From positions 1-10,746 of the forward strand of contig CAYSPU010000204.1 of assembly GCA_964432995.1 (NCBI GenBank): a stretch of DNA of 10,746 nt, written 5' to 3'. The notes beneath the pieces are model-generated. The model worked only from the letters and a program-made list of their open reading frames with translations. It was not told the origin of the DNA and did not search any database. This document shows, piece after piece, positions 1 to 8,017 of this stretch (the first letter of the stretch is position 1; each line of letters begins with the position of its first letter). The translations under genes and the position numbers were made by a program. The DNA is from CAYSPU01 sp964432995. Lineage in GTDB: Bacteria > Verrucomicrobiota > Verrucomicrobiia > Limisphaerales > JAHDYP01.

Positions 1-435
1 GCCATCAAATCGCTGAACTACCTGAACAACATCCTGGCGAAGATCGAGGCGAACAATGCCGGGTGCGAGGAGGCGATCATGCTCAATGCCGAGGGCTTCG
101 TCGCCGAGTGCACGGGGGACAATCTGTTCATCGTGCGGAATGGCCAGCTCTACACGCCGCCGCTTTCGGCCGGGGCGCTCCGGGGCATCACCCGGTCGGT
201 GGTGATCGAGTTGGCCCGGGCCCAGGGCTGGCCGGTCGCGGAGCCGAGTCTCACCCGCTACGACCTTTTCACCGCCGACGAGTGTTTCCTGACCGGCACC
301 GGCGCCGAGTTGATCCCCGTGGTGAAGATCGACGGACGGGAGATTGGAACCGGGCGTCCCGGTCCGGTGACCCAGGAACTCGAGCGCCGCTACCGCCAAC
401 TCGCCCGGACGACCGGAACGCCCATCGATCGCTGA
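1..435 (+). CDS. ilvE: Branched-chain amino acid aminotransferase, C-terminal part (cut by window start)
   Basis: This is the C-terminal 144 residues of a fold-type IV PLP aminotransferase. The enzyme reversibly transfers the amino group between glutamate and the 2-oxo acids of leucine, isoleucine and valine in the cytoplasm. The reading frame is open from the first base, so the start and the catalytic lysine lie upstream of the window. Visible family motifs are KSLNYLNNILAKIEA at the beginning, EGFVAECTGDNLF (its Glu contacts the PLP ring nitrogen in this family), RGITRSVV and FLTGTGAELIPV (phosphate-cup residues), and a closing IGTGRPGPVTQELE. The order and spacing match IlvE better than D-amino-acid transaminase or aminodeoxychorismate lyase, although class-IV enzymes are easily confused. 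The gene ends with TGA at 433-435, 94 nt before mcsA on the same strand, and no obvious terminator lies between them. Co-transcription is possible but not shown. Confidence 0.92.
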   Translation, partial: AIKSLNYLNNILAKIEANNAGCEEAIMLNAEGFVAECTGDNLFIVRNGQLYTPPLSAGALRGITRSVVIELARAQGWPVAEPSLTRYDLFTADECFLTGTGAELIPVVKIDGREIGTGRPGPVTQELERRYRQLARTTGTPIDR

Positions 436-529
436 CCCCGCGGGAGTTGACCGAACGCTGCCCCGATGGGAAGGTGCGGTGGATCTTCACCTGGCAACCG
501 GCCGGGGCGCGGACCTGAATGTTGCGATT

Positions 530-1045
530 ATGCTGTGTGATCTGTGCAAGCAAAAGGTCGCCACGGTGCATCTGACCCAGATCATCGAGGGTAAGACCAA
601 GAAGATCGATCTGTGCGAGGACTGCTCGAAGGCCAAAGGAGTGGATGATCCGACCGGGTTCTCGCTGGCGGACCTGCTGATGGGGCTGGGGGCGGACCAG
701 GAACTGGAGGGGACGAGTTCCGGCGGCGGAGGCGCCTCTTGTCCGACCTGCGGTTTCACCCAGGCCGACTTCAAGAAGACCGGTCGCCTAGGCTGCGCCG
801 CCTGCTACCAGGCCTTCGCGGAGGGACTCGACACTCTGCTGAAGACCATGCACAAGGGGACCCGCCACGTCGGCAAGACCCCGCACACCTTCCGCTGGGG
901 CAGCGACGTCGAGGAACGCGTCCGCAGCCTCCAGAAACGGCTCGAAAAGGCCGTCAACGAGGAAGACTACGAGCAGGCGGCCGTGCTGCGGGACGAGATC
1001 AAGCATTTGCGCGAACAGCCGAGCGCCGGCGATCCCAACCCGTGA
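530..1045 (+). CDS. mcsA: McsA-like zinc-finger/UVR-domain protein, activator of the arginine kinase McsB
   Basis: The protein has 171 residues. It carries four CxxC pairs (C3/C6, C29/C32, C71/C74, C89/C92), as expected for two zinc-binding sites, joined by a glycine-rich linker around residues 62-70. A UVR (UvrB/UvrC-type) motif follows at about 128-160, with the helical signature NEEDYEQAAVLRDEI. This is the McsA architecture. In Firmicutes McsA binds and activates the protein-arginine kinase McsB and links it to the ClpC unfoldase. That role is inferred here from the domain order and from mcsB starting 1 nt after this stop codon. I chose ATG 530 because MLCDLC is the usual McsA N-terminus. 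An in-frame GTG at 479 would add 17 residues with no family character. There is no Shine-Dalgarno sequence before 530. No ctsR or clpC is visible nearby. Confidence 0.9.
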   Translation: MLCDLCKQKVATVHLTQIIEGKTKKIDLCEDCSKAKGVDDPTGFSLADLLMGLGADQELEGTSSGGGGASCPTCGFTQADFKKTGRLGCAACYQAFAEGLDTLLKTMHKGTRHVGKTPHTFRWGSDVEERVRSLQKRLEKAVNEEDYEQAAVLRDEIKHLREQPSAGDPNP

Positions 1046-1046
1046 C

Positions 1047-2126
1047 ATGAACATCGACGAGTTTCTGCCGTCCATCGCCGAGGCCTGTCGCCGGGAAGGC
1101 CCGCAGGATTGGATCGTCCTTTCGAGCCGCGTCCGGCTGGCCCGGAACCTCAAGGGCTTCCCCTTCCCCGGCTGGGCCAAGAAACCGGAGCGGATCCGGG
1201 CGCTCGAGGCCATTCGGCCGGCGGTGGAGTCCCTCCCGGAAATGCAGGGGGCGTTTTCCGAATCGATGGACAAGCTGAGCTCCCTCGACAAGCAGATCCT
1301 GGTGGAACGTCATCTGATCAGCCGCGAGCATGCCGCCCGCAGCGCGGGCAGCGGCCTGGTGCTGAACCGCGGGCTCACGCTCGGCGTCATGATCAACGAG
1401 GAGGACCATCTTCGGATGCAAGCGCTCCTCCCTGGACTTCAGTTGCGCGCGGTCTGGCAGGCAATCGACGCTCTCGACAGCGCCCTGGAGAGCCGCCTCG
1501 AGTATGCCTTCAACCGGGAACTCGGCTATCTCACGGCCTGTCCCACCAACGTCGGCACCGGCATCCGCGCCAGCGCCATGCTCCACCTGCCCGCCCTCGT
1601 CCTCGCCGAGCAGATCAACCAGGTCATCACCGCCGTCAACAAGCTCGGCCTCGCCGTCCGCGGCTTCTACGGCGAGGGAACCGAAGCCCTCGGGAATATC
1701 TTCCAAGTCTCGAACCAGATGACCCTGGGCGAAGCCGAAGTCGACATCGTCGACCGCCTCGGCAAGGTCGTCGCCCAACTGAGCGAGCACGAGGAGAACG
1801 CGCGCGGTTCCCTCCTGGAGAAGAAGCCGAAGGTCTTGTTCAACCACATCGGCCGCGCCTACGGCATCCTGGCCAACGCCCACAGCATCTCCTCCAAGGA
1901 AACCATGAACCTCCTCTCCCTGGTCCGGCTGGGGATCGACATCAACTGCTTCCCCGGCGTGTCCCGCTCGCTCGTGGACGAACTCTTCATGAGCACGCAG
2001 CCCGCGCATCTCCAGAAGCAGTATTCGGAGAAGCTCTCCTTTGACGAACGCGACCTCCTTCGCGCGGACATGCTGCGGGACCGGTTGGCCACCGTGCACC
2101 GGCCCATCGTCCCGCCCAAAGCCTGA
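1047..2126 (+). CDS. mcsB: Protein-arginine kinase McsB
   Basis: This 359-residue protein has the full length of bacterial phosphagen-kinase-family enzymes that phosphorylate arginine side chains on proteins. Visible landmarks are the nucleotide-binding SSRVRLARN segment near residues 26-34, NEEDH at 117-121 (family catalytic Glu) and CPTNVGTG with Cys at 165. Near the C-terminus is RDLLRA at 335-340, which fits the RDxxRA phosphoarginine-recognition motif described for Firmicutes McsB. That motif separates it from metabolic arginine or creatine kinases, as does the absence of the N-terminal helical domain those enzymes carry. In Bacillus, McsB marks proteins for ClpCP degradation; the same job is inferred here. 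The start overlaps nothing but follows the mcsA stop by one base (TGA-C-ATG), and there is no Shine-Dalgarno sequence, so translational coupling to mcsA is likely. The stop lies 3 nt from the stop of the opposing gene. Confidence 0.93.
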   Translation: MNIDEFLPSIAEACRREGPQDWIVLSSRVRLARNLKGFPFPGWAKKPERIRALEAIRPAVESLPEMQGAFSESMDKLSSLDKQILVERHLISREHAARSAGSGLVLNRGLTLGVMINEEDHLRMQALLPGLQLRAVWQAIDALDSALESRLEYAFNRELGYLTACPTNVGTGIRASAMLHLPALVLAEQINQVITAVNKLGLAVRGFYGEGTEALGNIFQVSNQMTLGEAEVDIVDRLGKVVAQLSEHEENARGSLLEKKPKVLFNHIGRAYGILANAHSISSKETMNLLSLVRLGIDINCFPGVSRSLVDELFMSTQPAHLQKQYSEKLSFDERDLLRADMLRDRLATVHRPIVPPKA

Positions 2127-2129
2127 GGC

Positions 2130-2567
2130 TCACGGCGCCGCCAGGCGATAGAAACGGGTCACTCCTTCGAGAGGCAACGGCAACTCCAGCGGATTCCCCA
2201 CCGGGACCGATTCCCATTCCGGCTCCGCCAGGTCATCGGTCTGTTGCAGCACGAACCCGGGTGTCTGCGGCGACCAGGAGAGAATCGCGCGGTCGCCTTC
2301 CAGTCGCACGACCAGCACCGGGGCCTCGCCACTCGTTGATCCCGCGGTCAGTCCCGGCCAGAAACCGCCCCACAACGTGTACGCGCCCCCCACGAGGGCC
2401 GACGAGCCCGCCTCCGGCTGCCCGATCGTGGACCGCAACTCGTACGTTCCTCCGCTGCTGACGCCACCTCCGCCGTCCACGGTATACCAATCGATGGTGT
2501 ACCCCTGGCCGAAGAGCGGTGTCGCCAACCCGCAGAGCAATCCCAGCATCGCCATCTGTCGCTTCAT
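2130..2567 (-). CDS. Small secreted protein of a Verrucomicrobia-type family with C-terminal FYRL module
   Basis: The protein has 145 residues and unknown function. Residues 1-21 form a plain Sec signal peptide: a basic start MKRQ, a hydrophobic core MLGLLCGLA, and a cleavage region near PLFGQ. The Cys at 12 does not sit in a lipobox. The mature part begins YTIDWYTVDGGGG, continues with STIGQPEAG and GGAYTLWGGFWPG, and ends in a second unit: a beta-rich segment with LSWSPQTPGFVLQQTDDL, a Trp, and terminal FYRLAAP. I recognise this pattern from short exported proteins that recur in Pedosphaera-like Verrucomicrobia; no function is established to my knowledge. The chosen ATG has a GGAGG at 2576-2580 with 7-nt spacing, the only good Shine-Dalgarno site in the window. 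An upstream in-frame ATG at 2612 also has a GGAGG, but it would put 15 non-typical residues before the signal peptide. The gene lies downstream of acs on the same strand, beyond a terminator. Confidence 0.78.
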   Translation of the reverse strand: MKRQMAMLGLLCGLATPLFGQGYTIDWYTVDGGGGVSSGGTYELRSTIGQPEAGSSALVGGAYTLWGGFWPGLTAGSTSGEAPVLVVRLEGDRAILSWSPQTPGFVLQQTDDLAEPEWESVPVGNPLELPLPLEGVTRFYRLAAP

Positions 2568-2923
2568 GCCACAGCCTCCAGAAAGATCCGTCGTCCAATC
2601 CCGAACCGCCATGAACTCTGTCCTCCGGGGAAAGGCTTTTCAAGTCCGGAAAACCGTCCCGGATCCCCGCGGGGGCATCTCGACACCGCCCCCGGACCAG
2701 CGCGTTCTGCCCGACGTCCCGGCGGGCAGCGGGGCCACCGGCCGGACGCGCCTCCGAACCCCCAACCTCCTCCCGGCCGATCGCCTCTGCCGCGACCCGG
2801 GACCAGCCTCCGACAAGGCTGCGGCTTGGCAGGCCGTGTCGCGATGCGCCCAAAGAAGAACCGGCACCCAGGGGAGGGTGCCGGTCCGGTGTGCGCGACC
2901 CGAGCGACGCCGCCGGGCGCCGG
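2568..2923. other. 356-nt gap between acs and the secreted-protein gene
   Basis: No convincing gene lies here; the open frames crossing it have no recognisable protein character. It holds the acs terminator at its acs-proximal end (2850-2885). At 2670-2694 a 7-bp GC stem (CGGGGGC/GCCCCCG, 11-nt loop) overlaps the palindrome CCCCGCGGGG (2665-2674), with no T-run after it on either side. On the minus strand a TTGAAA occurs about 80 nt upstream of the secreted-protein start, but no good -10 follows at the right distance. The promoter of that gene is therefore expected here but not identified. Confidence 0.5.
2850..2885 (-). terminator. Intrinsic terminator downstream of acs
   Basis: This is a perfect 10-bp inverted repeat, ACCGGCACCC (2860-2869) and GGGTGCCGGT (2876-2885), with a 6-nt loop. 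Read on the minus strand it is followed by TCTTCTTT (2859-2852), a T-rich but interrupted tract. It lies 38 nt past the acs stop codon, so it most likely ends the acs transcript and separates it from the secreted-protein gene downstream. The plus-strand side has no T-run. Confidence 0.75.
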
Positions 2924-4936
<2,013 letters not shown>

Positions 4937-4968
4937 AGGCGCTGCATTGCTTTGCGGGTTCGCCGCGC

Positions 4969-4996
4969 ATCTTACGGGGCCGCCCGGAAGCGTCAA
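4969..4996 (-). promoter_or_regulatory. Probable sigma70-type promoter of acs
   Basis: On the minus strand TTGACG (4996-4991) is followed after 16 nt by TAAGAT (4974-4969). The -35 box matches the TTGACA consensus at five of six positions and the -10 matches TATAAT at four of six. Transcription would begin near 4962, leaving a leader of about 26 nt before the acs ATG. The site sits between the acs start and the intrinsic terminator at 5007-5052, an arrangement that would keep upstream minus-strand transcription from running into acs. Confidence 0.5.
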
Positions 4997-5006
4997 CTCC
5001 CGGTGC

Positions 5007-5052
5007 AAAAAAAAGGTGGCGTGGCCGGGGACGACCAGACCCCCGGCGCCAC
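5007..5052 (-). terminator. Strong intrinsic terminator on the minus strand, upstream of the acs promoter
   Basis: Read on the minus strand, GTGGCG plus CCGGGG (5052-5041) pairs with CCCCGG (5030-5025) and CGCCAC (5021-5016), interrupted by a 3-nt bulge (5024-5022). The loop is 10 nt. After one C comes an uninterrupted run of eight T (5014-5007). That is textbook rho-independent form. No minus-strand gene lies immediately upstream; pyrF is on the other strand. The terminated transcript is therefore unknown: read-through antisense to pyrF, or a small RNA. On the plus strand the hairpin would lie upstream of pyrF without a T-run. Confidence 0.7.
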
Positions 5053-5121
5053 TGGCACGAGGATCCGGGGGCGTCTCTGTTCCTTGCGGTGACGCGGTTT
5101 TGCTGGCTAAATCCCCCCGCC

Positions 5122-5841
5122 ATGCAGAATCCGATCCTGGTCGCCCTTGACGTAGACGACGTTGCCAAAGCCCTGAGCCTTGTGGAGATGCTGGCCCCGG
5201 TGGTGGGCGGCTTCAAGATCGGCAAGGAGTTGTTCGTCAGCGGCGGCCCCGACGTGGTGCGTCGCGCCCGGGCCGCCGGGGCGCGGGTGTTTCTCGACCT
5301 CAAGTTTCACGACATTCCCCACACGGTGGCGCGGGCGGTGGCGGCGGCCGTGCGCCTCGACGTGCACATGCTGACGGTGCACACGAGCGGGGGACGGGCG
5401 ATGATGGAATCCGCCGAACGATCCGCTCAGGAGACAGCCACCCGGACCGGTCGCCCCGCCCCGCTCGTCCTCGGCGTCACCGTGCTCACCAGCCTCGAGG
5501 GACGCGACCTCGCCGAAGTCGGCATGGAAGCCAACGTCGCACGGCAGGTGGAACGTCTCGCCACCCTGGCCATCCGCTCGGGGCTCCGCGGCTTGGTCTG
5601 TTCCCCCCTCGAGATCGCCGGTCTGCGCCAACTCCTTCCAGCTTCCGTCCAGTTGGTCACACCCGGCATCCGGGCTGCCAGCGCCGGGGCAGACGACCAG
5701 AAGCGCACGCTCTCGGCTGCTGAAGCCGTCCAAGCCGGAGCGAACTGGCTTGTTATCGGCCGTCCGATTGTTGCTGCCCCGGATCCGCGAGCCGCCGCCG
5801 AGGCCATCCTGCAGTCGCTGCCGGCGCGAGGTATCGACTAG
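5122..5841 (+). CDS. pyrF: Orotidine 5'-phosphate decarboxylase
   Basis: This 239-residue enzyme has the normal length for the group-I (Bacillus/E. coli type) OMP decarboxylase. It performs the last step of de novo UMP synthesis, decarboxylating OMP in the cytoplasm. The catalytic set is present and spaced as in the family: Asp10 (VALDVDD), Lys32 (GGFKIGKEL), and the Asp59-Lys61-Asp64 array in LDLKFHDIPHTV. The phosphate-binding end is VTPGIR plus IGRPIVAA near the C-terminus. The usual DIPNT reads DIPHT here, a mild change next to the active site. ATG 5122 is chosen because MQNPILVALDVDD is the usual N-terminus; an upstream in-frame GTG at 5089 adds 11 residues without family character. No Shine-Dalgarno sequence is seen. 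The stop TAG is part of CTAG, shared with the opposing response regulator. No other pyrimidine genes are nearby. Confidence 0.95.
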   Translation: MQNPILVALDVDDVAKALSLVEMLAPVVGGFKIGKELFVSGGPDVVRRARAAGARVFLDLKFHDIPHTVARAVAAAVRLDVHMLTVHTSGGRAMMESAERSAQETATRTGRPAPLVLGVTVLTSLEGRDLAEVGMEANVARQVERLATLAIRSGLRGLVCSPLEIAGLRQLLPASVQLVTPGIRAASAGADDQKRTLSAAEAVQAGANWLVIGRPIVAAPDPRAAAEAILQSLPARGID

Positions 5842-6248
5842 AAGGCGAGGACGGCCCGGACCAATTCGTTTAACACCTTGGGTGAAAACGGCTTGGGGAG
5901 GAACCGGTCGGGCTTGACGGGGAAGCTCGCCGTGACCCGTTCATCGGCGTTGCCGCTGTAGAGGATGGTCTTCATTCCCGGCCGCAGCGCCTTGCAGCGT
6001 TGGATGAGCTCGATCCCGCTCATCTGCGGCATTCGGAAGTCGGTCAGCAGCAAGTCAAACGGCCGCTGTGGATCTTCCAGTATCGCCAGGGCTTCGAACG
6101 GCCCCTTGGCGTGGACCGAATCGATGCCGCCCATCTTGAGCATCGCCTGAACCACCTCGCCCACCATCGGCTCGTCTTCCACGACCAGCACGATGGGTGG
6201 CTTGGCTGATGGCGCTGCATTCGATGGGCGTCCCGAGCCGGAATCCAT
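5838..6248 (-). CDS. Single-domain response regulator (receiver only)
   Basis: The protein has 136 residues: a short Ser/Pro/Ala-rich N-terminal tail (1-17) and one complete CheY-like receiver domain with no output domain. The phosphorylation machinery is intact: the acidic pair in VVEDE (Glu24-Asp25-Glu26), phospho-acceptor Asp70 in LLTDFRMP, switch residue Ser98 in LYSGNADE, and Lys119 followed by cis-type Pro in LPKPFS. Such proteins relay phosphate in His-Asp phosphorelays or act by binding a partner. No histidine kinase is in the window, so its input and target are unknown. The domain type is certain and the role is not. It is divergent from the DUF4912 gene across 165 nt and converges on pyrF with a 4-nt overlap. 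ATG 6248 lacks a usable Shine-Dalgarno sequence. Confidence 0.9.
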   Translation of the reverse strand: MDSGSGRPSNAAPSAKPPIVLVVEDEPMVGEVVQAMLKMGGIDSVHAKGPFEALAILEDPQRPFDLLLTDFRMPQMSGIELIQRCKALRPGMKTILYSGNADERVTASFPVKPDRFLPKPFSPKVLNELVRAVLAF

Positions 6249-6316
6249 GAATCCATGCGATACCGACTGGCGTCCGCATACAAGAAGAATTTTCGACGGG
6301 AGCGGCTTTTCACTCC

Positions 6317-6333
6317 GAATTCACCAGGAATTC
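6317..6333. repeat. Paired GAATTC palindrome between divergent genes
   Basis: Two identical 6-bp palindromes, GAATTC at 6317-6322 and 6328-6333, lie 5 nt apart and together form a 17-bp dyad in an otherwise GC-rich region. They sit in the 165-nt divergent gap between the response regulator and the DUF4912 gene. The spacing of 11 bp centre to centre, about one helical turn, would suit a dimeric repressor, but no regulator is linked to it. A chance occurrence cannot be excluded. Confidence 0.25.
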
Positions 6334-6413
6334 CGTTGCACCGAAGACTGGCTTGCACTACATCTGCCCGAGTCTCGTTGTTTCGCCCCGAGTTCTGACG
6401 ACGCGAACGCCCT

Positions 6414-7883
6414 ATGAAGCGCAGCAAACCGAGCCTTCCGTCCAAAGGGATACGGAAATCTGTCCGGAAGCAGGCCCCTCCGCAGGGGCCTCCCTCAGGC
6501 AGAACCCGCCAGCGAGTGCTCCCAAGCGCGGCGGAGCCGGTCGCCAAGAAGCGCAGGCCAACCCGAGCCCCGGCGAAACCAGCCGCTGCCAAACCGACAC
6601 CGGCAGCTACGAAGCCCGCCGCTCGCCCGACCACGCCAACGGTTCGCCGGCCCGGGACGTCGACCACCCCCCGGCGCAGACGGGGCAAGTCACCGGCCCC
6701 TCCCAAACCGGCCGCGGCACTGGTGGAACCAAAGCTGCCGTCGGTGTTGTTCGAAGGCGATGTCCCGGCGTTGCCCGCCGTCAGCGGGCCCGGACGTCGT
6801 TATGCCTTGGGGCCGATGGCGCCCACAACCCACCCCGGTCTGGAGGAGGAACCCGGGGAACTGCCGGAGGCATACGGGACCAAGCGTCTCTTCGTCACGG
6901 CCAGAGACCCCCATTGGTTGTACGCGCATTGGGACCTGACGACCCGGCAACTGCGCCAGTACAACGGACTCTCCGCTGATCGCCATCTCGTCGTGCGCGT
7001 CTTCGTCGGCGACTTCTCCAGTCCCCCTTGCACCGAAGTGCACGTGCACCCGGAATCCCGGAACTGGTTCGTGCACGTTGGGCGCGGCGGCACCAAATAC
7101 CTCGCCGAACTCGGCTACTACGCCCGCCCGGACCGGGCTTGGGTGAGCATCACCCGGTCGGGGGCGACGCTCACGCCGCCGGATAGGGTCTCCCCGGACG
7201 CGACAGCGGAATTCGCGACCATTCCGATCGAGCTTCCCTTCGAGACGCTGGTGGCGCTGGTGCGCACGGCGGCCAAGGAGAACGTTCCGCTGGCGGAAGC
7301 GATTCTCCAGTTGCGCGCCTCCGGATTCCAGGGCCTCCCCGATCCAAAGGACTGGCCCGCAACCCACTGGACTCCGGAACAGGAACAGGCGATCGCCGAA
7401 ATCATCGCGCAGATGGTGTCCATGGACCACGTGCGCCGGGTATGGATTGGATCGTTGGAGATTACCGAGCTGTTGCGTCGCAAACTGGCGGAGCAACGGG
7501 GCTCGGCGGCCCTGGCCGAGCAGGCCGGCCTGCCCTCCGGCGCGGTGGGCAGCATCTCCAGCCCCTTCGGCCAACCGCCACGCCAGCGCCAATTCTGGTT
7601 CAACGTCAACGCCGAACTCATCGTCTACGGCGCCACGGAACCGGACGCCACCGTCACCCTGGGCGGACGCCGGATCCGCTTGCGACCCGACGGCACATTC
7701 AGCTATCGGTTCGCGCTTCCGGACGGCCACTACGAACTGCCGGCTGTCGCGCAGTCGGCCGACGAAGTCGATGTGCGCAGCGCAGGCCTAACCTTTGACC
7801 GGTCGACCATCTACGCGGGCGAGGTGGGCGCGCATCCGCAGGATCCGAAGCTGCGTGCGCCCGACGCCGCACATCTCGAATGA
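6414..7883 (+). CDS. DUF4912-containing protein with basic Ala/Pro-rich N-terminal tail
   Basis: The protein has 489 residues and no established function. There are three parts. Residues 1 to about 95 are low-complexity and strongly basic, rich in Lys, Arg, Pro, Ala and Thr (segments such as APAKPAAAKPTPAATKPAA and PRRRRGK), and probably disordered, resembling histone-H1-like tails. Residues from about 154 carry the DUF4912 core, beginning YGTKRLFVTARDPHWLYAHW, followed by RHLVVRVF, EVHVHPESRNWFVHV and YLAELGYY. The last part, about 394-450, begins FWFNVNAELIVYGATEPDA and runs through LRPDGTFSYRFALPDG. It looks like a small beta-sandwich of the bacterial Ig-like kind. No signal peptide is seen, so it is probably cytoplasmic. 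The GH57 gene follows 134 nt downstream on the same strand, and DUF4912 beside GH57 is a pairing I recall from other genomes. A role in glycogen metabolism is therefore inferred. The start has no Shine-Dalgarno sequence. Confidence 0.85.
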   Translation: MKRSKPSLPSKGIRKSVRKQAPPQGPPSGRTRQRVLPSAAEPVAKKRRPTRAPAKPAAAKPTPAATKPAARPTTPTVRRPGTSTTPRRRRGKSPAPPKPAAALVEPKLPSVLFEGDVPALPAVSGPGRRYALGPMAPTTHPGLEEEPGELPEAYGTKRLFVTARDPHWLYAHWDLTTRQLRQYNGLSADRHLVVRVFVGDFSSPPCTEVHVHPESRNWFVHVGRGGTKYLAELGYYARPDRAWVSITRSGATLTPPDRVSPDATAEFATIPIELPFETLVALVRTAAKENVPLAEAILQLRASGFQGLPDPKDWPATHWTPEQEQAIAEIIAQMVSMDHVRRVWIGSLEITELLRRKLAEQRGSAALAEQAGLPSGAVGSISSPFGQPPRQRQFWFNVNAELIVYGATEPDATVTLGGRRIRLRPDGTFSYRFALPDGHYELPAVAQSADEVDVRSAGLTFDRSTIYAGEVGAHPQDPKLRAPDAAHLE

Positions 7884-8017
7884 GCCGCCTTTCGCGATTC
7901 AACGGCGCGACGAAGCCGCGCCCCCCCGGCCGCCGTGCGCGACGGCCGAGGAACACGCCGCACCCGTGCCGGCTCCTGCTGGCCGGCTGAGCTGCGGGCC
8001 TTTTCTCTCATCGACTC
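7884..8017 (+). promoter_or_regulatory. Leader between the DUF4912 and GH57 genes
   Basis: This 134-nt spacer contains GCCGGC inverted repeats (around 7968-7987) and a partly mismatched GGCC...GGCC stem that ends directly before TTTTCTCTC (8001-8009), only 9 nt from the GH57 ATG. It could be a weak terminator or attenuator, or a structure that affects initiation at a start without a Shine-Dalgarno sequence. A 36-codon basic frame begins at an ATGA overlap with the DUF4912 stop (7880-7990), in the same frame as GH57. It has no recognisable features and I do not call it a gene. Confidence 0.25.

Noticed and set aside
999..2099. Long minus-strand open frame (366 codons) antisense to mcsB
   Set aside because: It mirrors mcsB in a GC-rich region; its composition is anionic and low in recognisable motifs, while mcsB carries all family residues.
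2665..2694. GC palindrome and stem as a terminator
   Set aside because: No T-run follows on either strand and a proper terminator for acs is already present at 2850-2885.
2568..2853. Longer frame covering the gap downstream of acs as a possible gene or broken gene
   Set aside because: The translation is low-complexity Arg/Gly-rich with no recognisable family, and the frame overlaps the secreted-protein gene out of phase.
5084..5112. TTGCGG-17 nt-CTAAAT as the pyrF promoter
   Set aside because: The -10 matches only three positions and transcription would start almost at the ATG; possible for a leaderless message but too weak to list.
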